From positions 269,507,426 to 269,571,425 of the forward strand of contig CP136063.1 in the NCBI GenBank assembly GCA_032622095.1: a DNA stretch of 64,000 nt, given 5' to 3'. Shown piece by piece: positions 11,245 to 21,924 of the stretch. Under the pieces are notes generated by a model. The model was not told the origin of the DNA. It searched no databases and saw only the letters and a list, made by a program, of their open reading frames with translations. Source of the DNA: Siphonodentalium dalli. Taxonomy: Eukaryota; Mollusca; Scaphopoda; Gadilida; Siphonodentaliidae. The position numbers and the translations under genes were made by a program. Positions within the stretch are counted from its first letter, which is position 1. Every line of letters starts with the position of its first letter.

Positions 11245-11990
11245 TCATTAATCAATTGGCAACTTCCATATTTGATTTCTTCATTCATAGTGAGTCCTAT
11301 TTCATGACACTTGTCAGCTTGGCATTTTCCATGCAATGGATTAAATATGACAGCATTAGCATCAGTTTGGCCTGTTATCACTACATTATTCTCGGGGTCG
11401 TTGTTAGTTTTAACATTTAGACCAGTGAGGTCAAACTGCTGTCTCCGAACCTTATTCATTGATAGAAGTAGTTCACCAAAATGCTCAGCAACTTCATTAA
11501 GGTTATTGAACTTCAACAAAACACTAGTCCCATCTCCATCTACTAGGCCTCTATCATCACGTGCATGTGAATCAAACATGAAGTACTTGTTTCCAGCACC
11601 GGTTTTGCCAATTATTACTGTGTATTCAAGAAATGTTGCAAAACAATAATCAGACACTTCAAAAATTGAATGTAATGCATCTGTAATTGGAATAAAACCC
11701 CAACTAATCTCATCATCATCTGCTGCAAATACAGAAGTTTGAACAGGGATTTGGATATCAAATAAGAATTCTGTACCAAACACTGTATATATTTTTGGAA
11801 GCTCTTGAACATCAAGGAATTTTAATTTCATTAATGTTATTTTCTCCTCATGTGGTAACTTTTGTCGTTCATTAATGAGAAAGGAGTACATCTTTGAACC
11901 CTCATTTATCAATTTGTCCATTTCTGAATCATTCCACAAAAAAATACTTTTAATGTGGGAGTAAGCGGCAGCTAATAAACAGACAGCAGC
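11178..11990 (-). pseudogene. Helentron polyprotein: C76-like cysteine protease part
   Basis: The frame starts directly after the TGA at 11991-11993 (AAVCLLAAAYSHIKS..) and contains YFMFDSHARD, giving an Asp-x-His pair, then GTSVLLKFNNL. The DxH pair and the upstream pattern G-x-Q-[stop]-A-A resemble the papain-like C76 peptidase fold, also seen in large invertebrate transposon polyproteins. In that fold the residue after Gln is the catalytic Cys. Here that codon is TGA. The role would be polyprotein processing or removal of ubiquitin-like tags (inference). The frame runs past the start of the OTU frame and ends at 11178 because of a frameshift. Confidence 0.7.
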
Positions 11991-12597
11991 TCATTGATTG
12001 CCAGCAATTGTCCCAAATAATGCAATGTTACCCTGGCTATAACTACCTTGGACTGAAGACATGTTCATTACAGAAACATCATATTGATTGGCACATGTTT
12101 TTGTGTTGTTGATTGTGACATTGGTTTCACATGCTTGTGCAGAATGAGAACATGTTTTAGCTGAGATACTGTTTGGCAAAGCAGGTTTAGCAGAATGGTT
12201 TTTCAAGCTTAAATTAGTTGTGTCAATTGGCTTATCACATGGCTGATTTGTTGGTGCAATATTATACAAAACAATGCTACATGACTTGAGAAGACTTTCT
12301 GGTATATTTGCGACATTAAAAGAAGCAGGATGGGCTTGATTTAGTCTGGTTTTGAAGTTATCATGGCTTTTTAGCTTGGTTGCATGGCCGTTTTGTTTAT
12401 GTTCACTGCCATTCTTAGAGTCAGTTTCATGCTCATGTTCAGTCTGATTCGTAGGTTCAGTTTGGTTCTGAGGTTTGGTAGTTTTGCAATTTGCCGATTC
12501 TATAGTTTTGTAGTATGGTAGTTTGACCATTTGATTCTTAGGTTCAGTTTGGTTCATAGGTTCAACTTGAGTTTGTATCTTAGGTTCAACTTGTGTT

Positions 12598-12692
12598 TGT
12601 ATCTTATCAACTTGTGGCAACTTATCAACTTGTGGCAACTTGTCAACTTGTGGTAACTTATCAACTTGTGGTAACTTATCAACTTGTAGATT
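12598..12692 (-). repeat. 18-bp coding minisatellite (QVDKLP units)
   Basis: Five units of about 18 bp (TATCAACTTGTGGTAACT and variants on the plus strand) encode QVDKLP or QVDKIQ on the minus strand, C-terminal to the MNKHDT array. Confidence 0.92.
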
Positions 12693-12697
12693 TTTTG

Positions 12698-13261
12698 TTT
12701 TGTTCAAAGGTTCATGTTTGTTCATATGTTCATGTTTGTTCAGCGGCTCATGCGTGTTAATTATTTCAGGTTTGTTCATAGATTCAGCTTTGTTCAAAGT
12801 TTCAGGATTGTTCAAGGTTTCAGGTTTGTTCATTGTATCATGTTTGTTCATTCTATCAGGTTTGTTCATTGTATCATATTTGTTCATTGTATCATGTTTG
12901 TTCATTGTATCATGGTTGTTCATTGTATCATGTTTGTTCATTGTATCAGGTTCATGTTTGTTCAGAGGCTCATATTTGTTAATAGTTTCAGGTGTGTTCA
13001 TTGTATCATGTTTGTTCATTGTATCAGGTTTGTTCATTGTATCAGGTTCATGTTTGTTCAGAGGCTCATGTGTGTTAATAGTTTCAGGTTTGTTCATAGA
13101 TTCAGCTTTGTTCAAAGTTTCAGGATTGTTCAAGGTTTCAGGTTTGTTCAAGGTTTCAGGTTTGTTCATTGTATCATGTTTGATCATTGTATCATGTTTG
13201 TTCATTGTATCATGTTTGTTCATTGTAGCATGTTTGTTCATTGTATCAGGTTTGTTCAAGG
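12698..13261 (-). repeat. 18-24 bp coding minisatellite (MNKHDT / LNKPET units)
   Basis: About 30 units of the type TGTTTGTTCATTGTATCA (plus strand) encode MNKHDT, MNKPDT, LNKPET and related hexapeptides on the minus strand. A higher-order block containing INTHEPLNKHEP is duplicated. Long plus-strand frames here are by-products of the 3n periodicity. Confidence 0.93.
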
Positions 13262-13385
13262 TATCAGGTATCAAAGTATCAGGTATCAAGGTATCAGGTA
13301 TCAAGGTATCAGGTATCAAAGTATCAGGTATCAAAGTATCAGGTATCAAGGTATCAGGTATCAAGGTATCAGGTATCAGTTTGTT
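13262..13385 (-). repeat. 15-bp coding minisatellite (LIPDT units)
   Basis: Eight head-to-tail 15-bp units of GTATCAGGTATCAAG or GTATCAGGTATCAAA on the plus strand encode LIPDT on the minus strand. The unit length is a multiple of three, so copy number can change without breaking the frame. Confidence 0.95.
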
Positions 13386-13529
13386 CTGAGGTTCAGGTTT
13401 AGTCTGCTCACTTTTTGTTTGTTCATGGTTGGTTCTGGTCTCTTGTTTTAGTGCCTCGCGTTTCTTTGCCATTTTCTCTCTATTCATCTTCCTTTTCTTG
13501 TCAGCGCTAATTCTACTATTCTTTGGCAT

Positions 13530-13552
13530 CTGAAAAAGAAAAGAGATACAGA
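13530..13552 (-). promoter_or_regulatory. Candidate 3' splice site before the Helentron ATG
   Basis: Read on the minus strand, CTCTTTTCTTTTTCAG sits directly before the ATG at 13529: a strong pyrimidine tract ending in CAG. It suggests a 5' untranslated intron whose donor lies upstream and was not identified. Confidence 0.45.
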
Positions 13553-13640
13553 ATAATATAAATGGATACATATATAGAACCAGATGCAAGGTTACGATAG
13601 CCACAGATGTTGTATCTTGTGTCAAGACCAATGATTGCAA

Positions 13641-14321
13641 TACTTCTCTGCTCTTTTACAGATGTATGTGGTTGTTTTTATTACATACACTTGTGGACAT
13701 GTTATCCTTAGTTGGAGGCATGAAGCCAGATTTCGAAGAATTAATCTTTATACCGTTATATCCCCAATTTGTAACATGAAGTTATCACAGATCAATTTAT
13801 GTTGCTAAACCAAATGCTATTTTCATGGAATATCTCTGATAAGAAATAAGGGGATTATGTTCCCGAATAAGACTAGTTCTTGGAGAAAATATTGGCAACA
13901 CAAAACTGCGGTCAGTTGAAAGAAAAGGTTGTCAGACAACGGTGTCCACCAAAAAGTTGGCAAACTCCAAGATTGGCTTTATTCGGCAGGTCTATGTTTG
14001 TTTGTATATATGTGAAGTTAGGATTTGTGGTGTCTGTGCGAATGACCAAATATAAATGGAATAAAGTTATCACCCGGAAACCAAAAAAATGGCAAAAATT
14101 TGAGAAATTCTAAGTCGAAAAAAGGACGTAAGTCACGTAACTTTAAAATAATCATCAAAACGAACTGAGATTTTAAGTTGACTTGCACGTGCAAGTTACC
14201 TAGCCATAAATAAGCGGGTTTTCCGATTCACTCATGTAAAATGGACTTATGTGGAAAACTCAATTTTTTTTATGAGAATCCACATTTGACCAAAAATTCT
14301 AAGTCGAAAAAGGCCCATAAC
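13641..14321. repeat. Relic repeats upstream of the Helentron
   Basis: No supported gene. From about 14100 the sequence holds a diverged copy of the 1.3-2.3 kb family (TATGAGAATC, AAATTCTAAGTCGAAAAA, GGCCCATAAC). The Helentron 5' terminus should lie in or near this stretch, but I could not identify it. Confidence 0.5.
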
Positions 14322-14749
14322 CAGGGCTAGCGCTGGCCACAAAAATACTTTAGCCAAATGAGATTTTTTTTTAGCCAAGTCAGATTTTATTTTAGCTAAT
14401 TCCCCCCCCCCCCCCCCCCCCCGTGAAAACAAATAATTAAAAAAAAAACATCTTGGTATTAAATTATATCAACTGTATTAATGAAACATAAATATACATG
14501 CACATATGAATACAAATGAATATTTTTTCCGATTTGTAGTGTACATATATGCGGACATCATCCATTGATCTACATTCGACAATACGTATAATTAATGCTA
14601 CGAAGAAATCAAATAAAGCCTTAATAAGCAATCTAACTATAAAATCGTATTTACTTTAGCCAATTATTTTAGCCAAACGTGATTATTTTTAGCCAAATTC
14701 AATTTATTTTAGCAATTTGCTAATTTCGCACCCGCCAGCACGAGCCCTG
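14322..14749. mobile_element. hAT-type MITE inserted in a tandem-repeat unit
   Basis: The ends are CAGGGCTAGCGCTGG on the left and, read inverted, CAGGGCTCGTGCTGG on the right. The 8-bp flanks CCCATAAC (14314-14321) and TCCTTAAC (14750-14757) match at 6 of 8. The interrupted unit, GCCCATAAC then TCTAATAAAAATGAG, appears uninterrupted near 2169-2195, which confirms the insertion. Inside are several AGCCAA motifs and a run of 21 C (14402-14422). No coding capacity (428 bp). Confidence 0.82.
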
Positions 14750-15259
14750 TCCTTAACTCTAATAAAAATGAGTTTTTCTGTACCCTTTATAGATGTTGCA
14801 CATCTGCAATATGTGAGTAAGAAAGCCCCAAAGTTTTGAAACTGTATGATCAAAACCCTAGGAGTTGATTACACAATAAATAAACTCAAAAGTGTGACAG
14901 ACGGACGGATGCAAGCCCTCAAATTTGGACCTAAAGTGGTATTTCTTTTGTTAAAAGTAATCACCCAGGTCATGATACTGAGGTGTTAGTAATAAGTGTG
15001 GTGAATAGGCTGACCCTCCCCAATGCGTTTAACTGATACCACATGTACATGCAAATTACCTTTGTAATATTCAGTCACTTTTGAAATGTTATGATCAGGA
15101 ACAGCTTGCTGTGTACCCTGCAGTTGGAGTCTGTTGGTGTGCTTTATACAGCTTTATCTGAAATAATATCGTCCATGACACTGTAGATTAACCTCTACTG
15201 CTGAAATTATGATATTGCTAAAACATTCAGTCATGATGTAACTTCACGTAAGTATTTAA
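14750..15259. repeat. Remainder of the interrupted repeat unit, then unassigned sequence
   Basis: 14758-14940 completes the 190-bp-family unit split by the hAT MITE (ATGTTGCACATCTGCAATAT, GGAGTTGATTACAC, GACAGACGGACGG). From 14940 to 15259 I see nothing gene-like. Confidence 0.6.
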
Positions 15260-15760
15260 ATTATACTGAAAAACAAGATGGTGGATGACTATACAGATCA
15301 TATTACATAATTATGCAGTCAATCATTATTAATGAGGCAGTTCCTTCGTTTAAACAAAACTTATGCATCAATGCACTGAATGCAGCCTTCTGCATGTACT
15401 AAGCCAAAATAAATCCAAGATGGCCACCCTATCAGCTTGACACAAAAATTGGATTTTCTTGTCTAAGCATCATGAGTCATCGTGCCATTTCAACAAAATG
15501 AACCTGCCGCATGTGCTAAAAAAATAAAAGATGATTGCTAGGGGGGGGTGGGTGGGGGGGGGGGGGTGGGGGGATTATCCCCCTGCAGGGCTTATTTGGG
15601 TATGCATGTTTATTCAATATCAAAAGAATGAATTTTAACTTTATACATGTACATATATGAGGAAAAATACCATACAAGTTACAACAGGGTAAATTTTAGA
15701 GATGCACTAAAAAACATCCAAAATGAAAGTGTCAATGACACTGTAGCTTATCTTGGCTTT
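15260..15760 (-). repeat. Reverse-oriented relic of the GGCCATCTTGG repeat family
   Basis: The phrase AATCCAAGATGGCC lies near 15412. The palindrome AGTGTCAATGACACT at 15728-15742, followed by TGTAGCTTATCTTGG, matches in reverse the tails at 29889-29915 and 32745-32771. A G-rich run (15541-15574, nearly all G) lies inside and could form a G-quadruplex. Confidence 0.55.
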
Positions 15761-15862
15761 AAGCAGTATTATTAATTAATTACGGTAGGCCTACATAAAT
15801 TAAATCAAATAAGTTAATAATACATGTGCTAAATCAGGGTTTCCGCTAGGGGGTAGGGGAAA

Positions 15863-17092
15863 CAGGGATTGTTTTTAGGTGTCCTCAGAGTCCGGTAAAC
15901 GGCCCCATTCCCAATGGGAGAAAGGCACCTTTATTCCCAATTTACAACCACCAAATTCCCAATTGCAGGCAGGTATATAATACCATCGGGTTTATTGAAT
16001 AATTATCAATTTTTTTCCGAGTTTTGTACACTCAGTCGATCGATAAACGGCTGAAAACCCGTAGTAAATCGGCGATATCGGGAACATGCCCGCATCGTGT
16101 AATAGCGACCTAACTATTAGCTTAAAATGTGAATTACCTCCCCTCTACCAGTCAGCGCATTTATGAAAGATGGATGATAACTCTATATAAATTGCGGTTT
16201 TAAAACATGTGTACAGTAAATATAAATATAAATGTTTCGACCAACACATCCTCGGAAAGTCTTAGTGTCCCCATTTATAAGTAGTATTTAATATGTGTAC
16301 ACAGCAAGGACTTGCATGAAGTTTAAAACAACTTGTCAATTTAATTCAACCCGAACTGTATTCAGGAAACTAATTGCGTAGGTGATGTAAAAACAGCATT
16401 TCACAATGACACCGCTGCCTGGATGAACATGAAAGATGCCGCCGACGTTATTCACACTTTCCCTGAACATCGTGATTAGCAATCGCTGGGTGGCAGCTAG
16501 GGACCCTGGACAGTGGGCTGGCTGCCACTCAGTGATTGCTAATCATGTTGTTTACATTGTTGTCATGTGAGAGTGTAGTGAAGTGAAAAGAACTCACACA
16601 TGCTTTTTTTTGTATATGTCTTTGATGAGCGGTAATCACCCGTGTTGTCTCTTCATTGTGGTAGTACCGTACTGGTACATGTAGCTCAATATGGGAATGA
16701 TAACACGGACACATTGATTTGATATTAATTATTTTATTTATTGAATTACAACTAGATAACTATCCATCATTGTGTGTTTCATTACCGTTTTCCGTCGAAG
16801 TTTGGTGGATGGCTTGAATTCTTCCGTTGTTATCTGTGAATTTTCAACTTACCTGAGGCTGAGAAATGGACCTCAATAGGCTGGGATTTTAATCCATCTT
16901 TGAGTTACCTGTGTTTAAGTTGCGTTATACACCGACAAGTACGGTATTAGTACTATTTAATTGTGTGTAACAGTGATTAATTGAATTTTTCTAAAACATG
17001 GAAAATTCCCAATTTTGGTCTGTAAAGACACCTTTTTCCCCCCAATTCGAACGGAGCCGGACCCATTCCCAATATAGGCAGAAAAATCCCTG
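15863..17092. mobile_element. Possible hAT-like non-autonomous element
   Basis: The left end CAGGGATTGTTTTTAGG and the right end, inverted, CAGGGATTTTTCTGCC look like hAT termini. Both ends carry nearby CCCATTCCCAAT and AATTCCCAATTT phrases. The 8-bp flanks (AGGGGAAA and GGAAAGGG) do not match well, so the boundaries are uncertain. No coding region is visible. It may be two related repeat copies instead of one element. Confidence 0.35.
16473..16545 (+). repeat. 25-bp-arm hairpin
   Basis: Arms 16473-16497 and 16521-16545 (TGATTAGCAATC.. and ..GATTGCTAATCA) pair over 25 bp around a 23-base loop. The only two mismatches are G-U wobbles if read as plus-strand RNA. Weaker pairing continues a few bases outwards. 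It could be a small MITE or a small-RNA hairpin. Confidence 0.75.
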
Positions 17093-17526
17093 GGAAAGGG
17101 GGGGGGTTTACCTAAAACAGCGAGACGCCTGGAGAGATAATTTCAAGCCCCTAAAAAGTCTGATTTCCTGGCATTTGAGCCTTTGTATGTGTGTGTGTGA
17201 ATTTGATAGAGCTGAATACTGTTCAAAGGTGTGACTAGCCCGTTTATTAACAAAACCATACATGTGTCTATAGAAAATAACGTTACGATTATATTGTTTC
17301 AGTGCGCATTTGTCCTGTTTCTGGCCAACTGACGGTATGCCGATACATACACTCACGGTGTTGCTTGATCATATGTACTCTCCTGTATGTGAATACAATT
17401 GAACACGAAACGAGCGGTGACATGGTTATGAGGGGAATTGGTGGGCTCATTTGTCAATAATATAGTAAGTAGGGATGGGGATATGTCTGTTTTCGCGGTT
17501 TTTAACACAAATTTCCAACAACTGTG

Positions 17527-17691
17527 GTTCAGACGACCACGATTCAATCGTAAGAAATATTGTTACATGCGATGACATCGCAGTCGTGTGATTACTGTAA
17601 ACAAACTATCATTACCAACGATTGTATTTGCCCCCCCCCCCACTGATACTAATACCTCCACCACCTACGATTGAATCGTAGTCGTCTGAAC
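17527..17691. mobile_element. 165-bp MITE with ~25-bp inverted ends
   Basis: The left end GTTCAGACGACCACGATTCA and the inverted right end GTTCAGACGACTACGATTCA are nearly identical for about 25 bp. The interior is 115 bp with a C run. No clear target duplication is seen, so the superfamily is not assigned. Confidence 0.75.
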
Positions 17692-18060
17692 GTTCACTAA
17701 CAAGAATGAATATCTATATATGAAATGTTACGCTGTATTATTCAATTTCTGCCGTTTTGACAGCAACTAGATGACTGAATAATTATAGATCACCTCTCCA
17801 ATTTTGAATGCAGAACAAGCAACAATGTTAGCGAATTCGTTTCTTCAAATAATGAATAGAACAACTCTTGAAACGCTTTCAATACAACACTTGTGCACCA
17901 ATCACATATATATAAGTAATTTGTTACATAAAAGTTAACATTAAATATAGATTAAGATGGATTTGTTATTGAGAGAAAAAATTCGGTATGGAACGCATTG
18001 GCTATACCGGAAGTATATGGTTTCGGTTTTTAAAAAATAACAACCCAAAATAGGGACACA
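17692..18060. other. Unassigned spacer
   Basis: AT-rich sequence between the 165-bp MITE and the 18.06 kb duplication. I see no gene or clear repeat here. Confidence 0.4.
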
Positions 18061-18360
18061 CTAAAAGTTGTAGTCCGAGTCCGAGGGCGAGCCCGGTTAA
18101 ATGTGTAGTTGGGAATTTCTATTTCGTTTATTGTCTTTAATAAAATTTCAACAAAGTTGTTTTTTGGTTTGTGATAACCTACACCCATTAGACATAAAGG
18201 GCACTAATATTAAAATACTAAAAGTTGTACGGTTGGGAACCGCCGAGTCGGCTGCCTGTTCGGCTCGTTTATTGTCGTTAATATAATTCCAACAAAGTTG
18301 ACAACTTGACATTTGGCTTGTTATAAGCTACGCCAATTCCGAATAAAAAACAATATAAAG
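18061..18360 (+). repeat. Two-copy tandem duplication (~141-157 bp)
   Basis: CTAAAAGTTGTA recurs at 18061 and 18218. CGTTTATTGTC followed by TTTCAACAAAGTTG or TTCCAACAAAGTTG recurs at 18125 and 18266. The copies are diverged. Confidence 0.7.
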
Positions 18361-19189
18361 AAAATTTGTAAGTATCATAGTTCAACTTTTGTGTCCTTCT
18401 CACAAAAGCGCATATATATGAACAAAACTAAAATTTTAAACTATTCAACAGGTGCTATTTTTATCCCTAGGTAGCGATACATCAGATATGTGACCAACCA
18501 GATTTCGATAGTGGCGCACTGTGACACTCATTATCTTATATATTGGACACACTCTTAAACGATCATGACACAATGAACGGTGTCAGTGGCGTTACTGCAC
18601 AATGATACCTCGTGAGGTAGTTCCATGCATAAGGTGTACACATTCCATATATTGCTACATCTATAGCAGGTGTGTTAACATAGTATAGGCGCTCTTTATT
18701 TTGGGTAGCTAGAGCCTATATGACTATTACTAAATAATTAAGTTTGCGAAGAAACATGGGAGAAAAAACATACCTCTTCAGTAATTGTGCTTGCAATCTA
18801 TTTACTACTCACGTTATTAACGAACAAACACTTCAACATTTATGACACTGCAATTTTGACATTCTTGCATGAAAGTCATGGACAAACAAAGACAATGGCA
18901 AACGGCAATGCGACTTCGCACAGCACGTGGAGTTCTATGCAATGGGCAGTTTGATGGCAACCGGACCAGCCAAACTGTTTAGGAATAACGTTTATAATGA
19001 ACACTCTTTATATGAACATTTTGAATAGTCTTCGGCTGCCCTGGTGCTACTGTTGGATTCACCGACCCCTAGCTATACGGTCGTTGCCAGCCCCACTTGA
19101 TTAGTCTAAACAAAACACCAACGCTTACAGCATGCGTACCAAGAAGACCCTAAAAACCTGTTAAAAATCGGAGCACGCAAAAGTTTTGT
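18361..19189. other. Unassigned spacer
   Basis: I see no open frame, repeat or RNA gene that can be supported here. Confidence 0.4.
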
Positions 19190-20770
19190 TTGAAATTTGG
19201 CCACTACCGGAATCGGGAGTAGATCTGAATGTGCAATATGCAGGTCTAAAAGCCCATAACCCGCCCTACATCTAGGCAGTTGTCCCCTGCTGATCGGTCG
19301 AGCCTTTCCGGAGGAGTTAGATTAACATCATTTAGAACTCGCATCCCTCAATTTCCACATTTCCAATGTCGCATAACTTCGCCATTTATGAACGGATTTC
19401 AAAAATGTCTGCATGCAGCATCTGGTTCAGCTTGCTATACTGAAGCCGAATGCCATTTTTTCACGAGAGTCGGAGCAAAACAAAATTTAATCGGAGGTAA
19501 ACGACTCATGGCGAGCTTTTTTCTGGCACGTCAGATTTGGACTGGGCAAACGTCGTGATGTGTGGCAACAATCACACACCTTCTAGTTTTTGTCCGATTT
19601 ATATCCGATGAGCCGTTCCTGAGATATAGCACGAAAACCGGTAAAAACTGGGATTGTCCAATATTCATGATGGCGTAACTCCGCCATTTTTGATCGGATC
19701 CAAAACATTCTTCGTTATTCGTGATCAGCGTATCCAATAGACCATATGTATAAAGTTAGAACAAATTCCTAGGAAAATGCAAAAAAAATTAAAATAACGA
19801 CATCAAATTTTCGACACCTACCGAGCTTTGTTTTGGCACATCGGAGCTATACCAAAATGCGCCCATTTCGAAAGCATTAGTTACCCTACACACTCGAAGT
19901 TGTCCCTTCTTTCTATCTCTATCCGTTTTTGGCACATCGGAGCTATACCAAAATGCGCCCATTTCGAAAGCATTAGTTACTCTACACACTCGAAGTTGTC
20001 ACTTCTTTCTATCTCTATCCGTTCCGAAGGAGATACGTACACAACAGTAATCAACATGAAGAGCATTTTGTGCCAAGGTCAAGGTCGGACGAACTCCGCA
20101 CCCAGTCCAGTCAATAGCCAAGGACGGGAGCTATGTACGTACGTAAAATCAAGGCAATCGGTAGAGTCGTTTTGGATCTATTCGCCTTTTTCAAAGAAAT
20201 CAGGGCAAGGCGCCCACCTTGCAGGATACCCACACGTCAAAATTTGAATCGGGTGCTGTGACGTCAGTTTTTGGTCGATCGCGCTATTTTTTACGACGTT
20301 GTCTTTGGACGGGACGGGAGCTATGTACGTACAAAAAATCAAGGCAATCGATAGAGTGGTTTTGGATCTATTCGCCTTTATCAAAGAAATCAGGGCAAGG
20401 TTTGCTCCTTGCAGGATACCCAAAAGTCAAAATTTGAATCGGGTGCTGTGACGTCATTTTTCAAAGAGCGTTCGACCAATACCGAACTTTCGAACCGGAA
20501 GTGCTATCTATACCATTTTTCGCGTGTTTGTAGCACATGATGAGAGGAAACTAATAATGCAAGTCCGAACTCGATATCTCAAGCTGTTCCGGAGGAGATA
20601 CGTATACAACATTAATAAACATGAAGAGCGTTTAATGCAAAGGTCAAGGTCATACAAAAATAGCGGTAAGTGCATAAAACTAACTTTTCGTGTATGTATT
20701 TGAGTATGAAATATCAAATCAATCGACCAGGCGGTTTCTGAGATATAAGGTGTTTTATAATAATAATAAT
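19190..20770 (+). repeat. Fragments of the GGTCAAGGTC repeat block
   Basis: Degenerate units with phrases such as ATAACTCCGCCATTT, AAGGTCAAGGTC, GGATCTATTCGCC and GGGTGCTGTGACGTCA. They lead into the better-preserved units from 20771. An internal 96-bp unit is duplicated almost exactly at 19831-19926 and 19927-20022. Reading frames in this block are shadows of the repeats. Confidence 0.75.
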
Positions 20771-21921
20771 AACTAGAATGAAATTGAAATTGCACTGCAA
20801 TTTCGATACTTCAATGTTTACCAAGGTGAACCATTTTTTGTGTGCGTGTAGCGCATGAGAAAACGAACCTAATAGAGCAAGTCCGAACTCGATATATCAG
20901 GCCGTTCTGGAGGAGATGCGCACACAACAGTAATCAACATGAAGAGCGTTTTGTGCCAAGGTCAAGGTCGGACGAACTCCGCACCCAGTCCAGTCAATAG
21001 CCAAGAACGGGAGCTATGTACGTACAAAAATTCAAGGTAGAGTCGTTTTGGATCTATTCGCCTTTTTTCAAAGAAATCAGGGCAAGGCGGCCCTTTGCAG
21101 GATACCCAAAAGTCAAAATTTGAATCGGGTGCTGTGACGTCAGTTTTTGGTCGATTGCGCTCAATTTTACGGCGCTGTCTTCAGTTCGGACTAGCGATGC
21201 CGCCCTGTGAATTTGGTAAAATTTAGAAGAAAAACTTTTTTCAAAGAGCGTTAACCGACTCTTCGTCCAAGGTCAAGGTCGGACGAACTCCGCACCCAGT
21301 CCAGTCAATAGCCAAGGACGGGATCTATGCACGTACAAAAAATCAAGGCAATCTGTAGAGTCGTTTTGGATCTATTCGCCTTTTTCAAAGAAATCAGGAC
21401 AAGGCCACCACCTTGCAGGATACCCAAAAGTCAAAATTTGAATCGGGTGCTGTGACGTCAGTTTTTGGTCGATTGCGCTAATTTTTACGACGTTGTCTTC
21501 AGTTCTGACTAGCGAAGCCGCCCTATGAATTTGGTGAAATTCTGAAGAAAAAAGTTTTTCAAAGAGCGTTCGACCAATACCGAACTTTCGAACCGGAAGT
21601 GCTATCGACACCATTTTTCGTGTGTTTGTAGCACACGATGAGAGGAAACTAATAATGCAAGTCCGAACTCAATATCTCAAGCCGTTCCGGAGGAGATACG
21701 TACACAACAGTAATACACATGAAGAGCGTTTAGTGCAAAGGTCAAGGTCATACAAAAATAGCGGTTAATGCATAAAACTAACTTTTCTTGTATGTATATG
21801 TGTAGGAAATATCAAATCAATCGACCAGGCGGTTTCTGAGATATAAGGTGTTTTATAATAATAATAATAAATAGTAAAAATCAGAATTACAATATACTTC
21901 AATGTTAACACATTGAAGTAT
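20771..21921 (+). mobile_element. Hairpin-terminated Helentron-like unit A
   Basis: It starts AACTAGAATGAAATTG with a short palindrome (GAAATTGCA, one base, TGCAATTTC) and then ATACTTCAATGT (20806-20817). It ends with the hairpin 21894-21921: arm ATACTTCAATGT, loop TAAC, and the complementary arm, followed by AAT repeats. The 5' motif is thus inverted relative to the last arm, like the subterminal inverted repeats of non-autonomous Helentrons (HINEs). The interior holds two ~319-bp subunits (GGATCTATTCGCC at about 21051 and 21370). No coding capacity. Confidence 0.65.
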
Positions 21922-21924
21922 AAT

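Larger units (their letters stand above)
11991..13529 (-). pseudogene. Helentron polyprotein: repeat-rich N-terminus
   Basis: I place the start at the ATG 13527-13529 (MPKNSRISADKKRKMNREK). It is immediately preceded by a splice-acceptor-like tract, and a basic N-terminus is typical of these proteins. The next ~320 residues are minisatellite-encoded: eight LIPDT units, then about 30 MNKHDT/LNKPET-type units, then QVDKLP units and QTEPKNQ-type stretches. They are predicted to be disordered and hydrophilic. The frame ends with GTIAGNQ and then TGA at 11991-11993, where the protease domain begins. The function of the repeats is unknown. Extending the frame to 13640 adds only a hydrophobic stretch that is probably intronic or 5' untranslated. 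Confidence 0.7.
4927..13640 (-). mobile_element. Helentron/Helitron2-type rolling-circle transposon, degenerate
   Basis: Five adjoining minus-strand frames read as one polyprotein of about 2,850 residues from an ATG at 13529 to the stop at 4973. The order is repeat-rich N-terminus, C76-like protease, OTU protease, zinc-finger region, HUH Rep, PIF1-type helicase, and EEP (APE-like) endonuclease. A C-terminal EEP domain fused to Rep/helicase is the hallmark of Helentrons as opposed to canonical Helitrons. The lesions seen are TGA at 11991-11993, a frameshift near 11225-11244, a frameshift near 9665-9672, and TAG at 7634-7636. Two palindromes follow the stop. The 5' end of the element was not located. 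Confidence 0.88.

Noticed and set aside
12640-13451. Two long plus-strand frames (249 and 245 codons) with VSGLFIVS- and RFVHCIMF-like repeats
   Set aside because: They are antisense by-products of minisatellites with 3n unit lengths in the minus-strand Helentron ORF.
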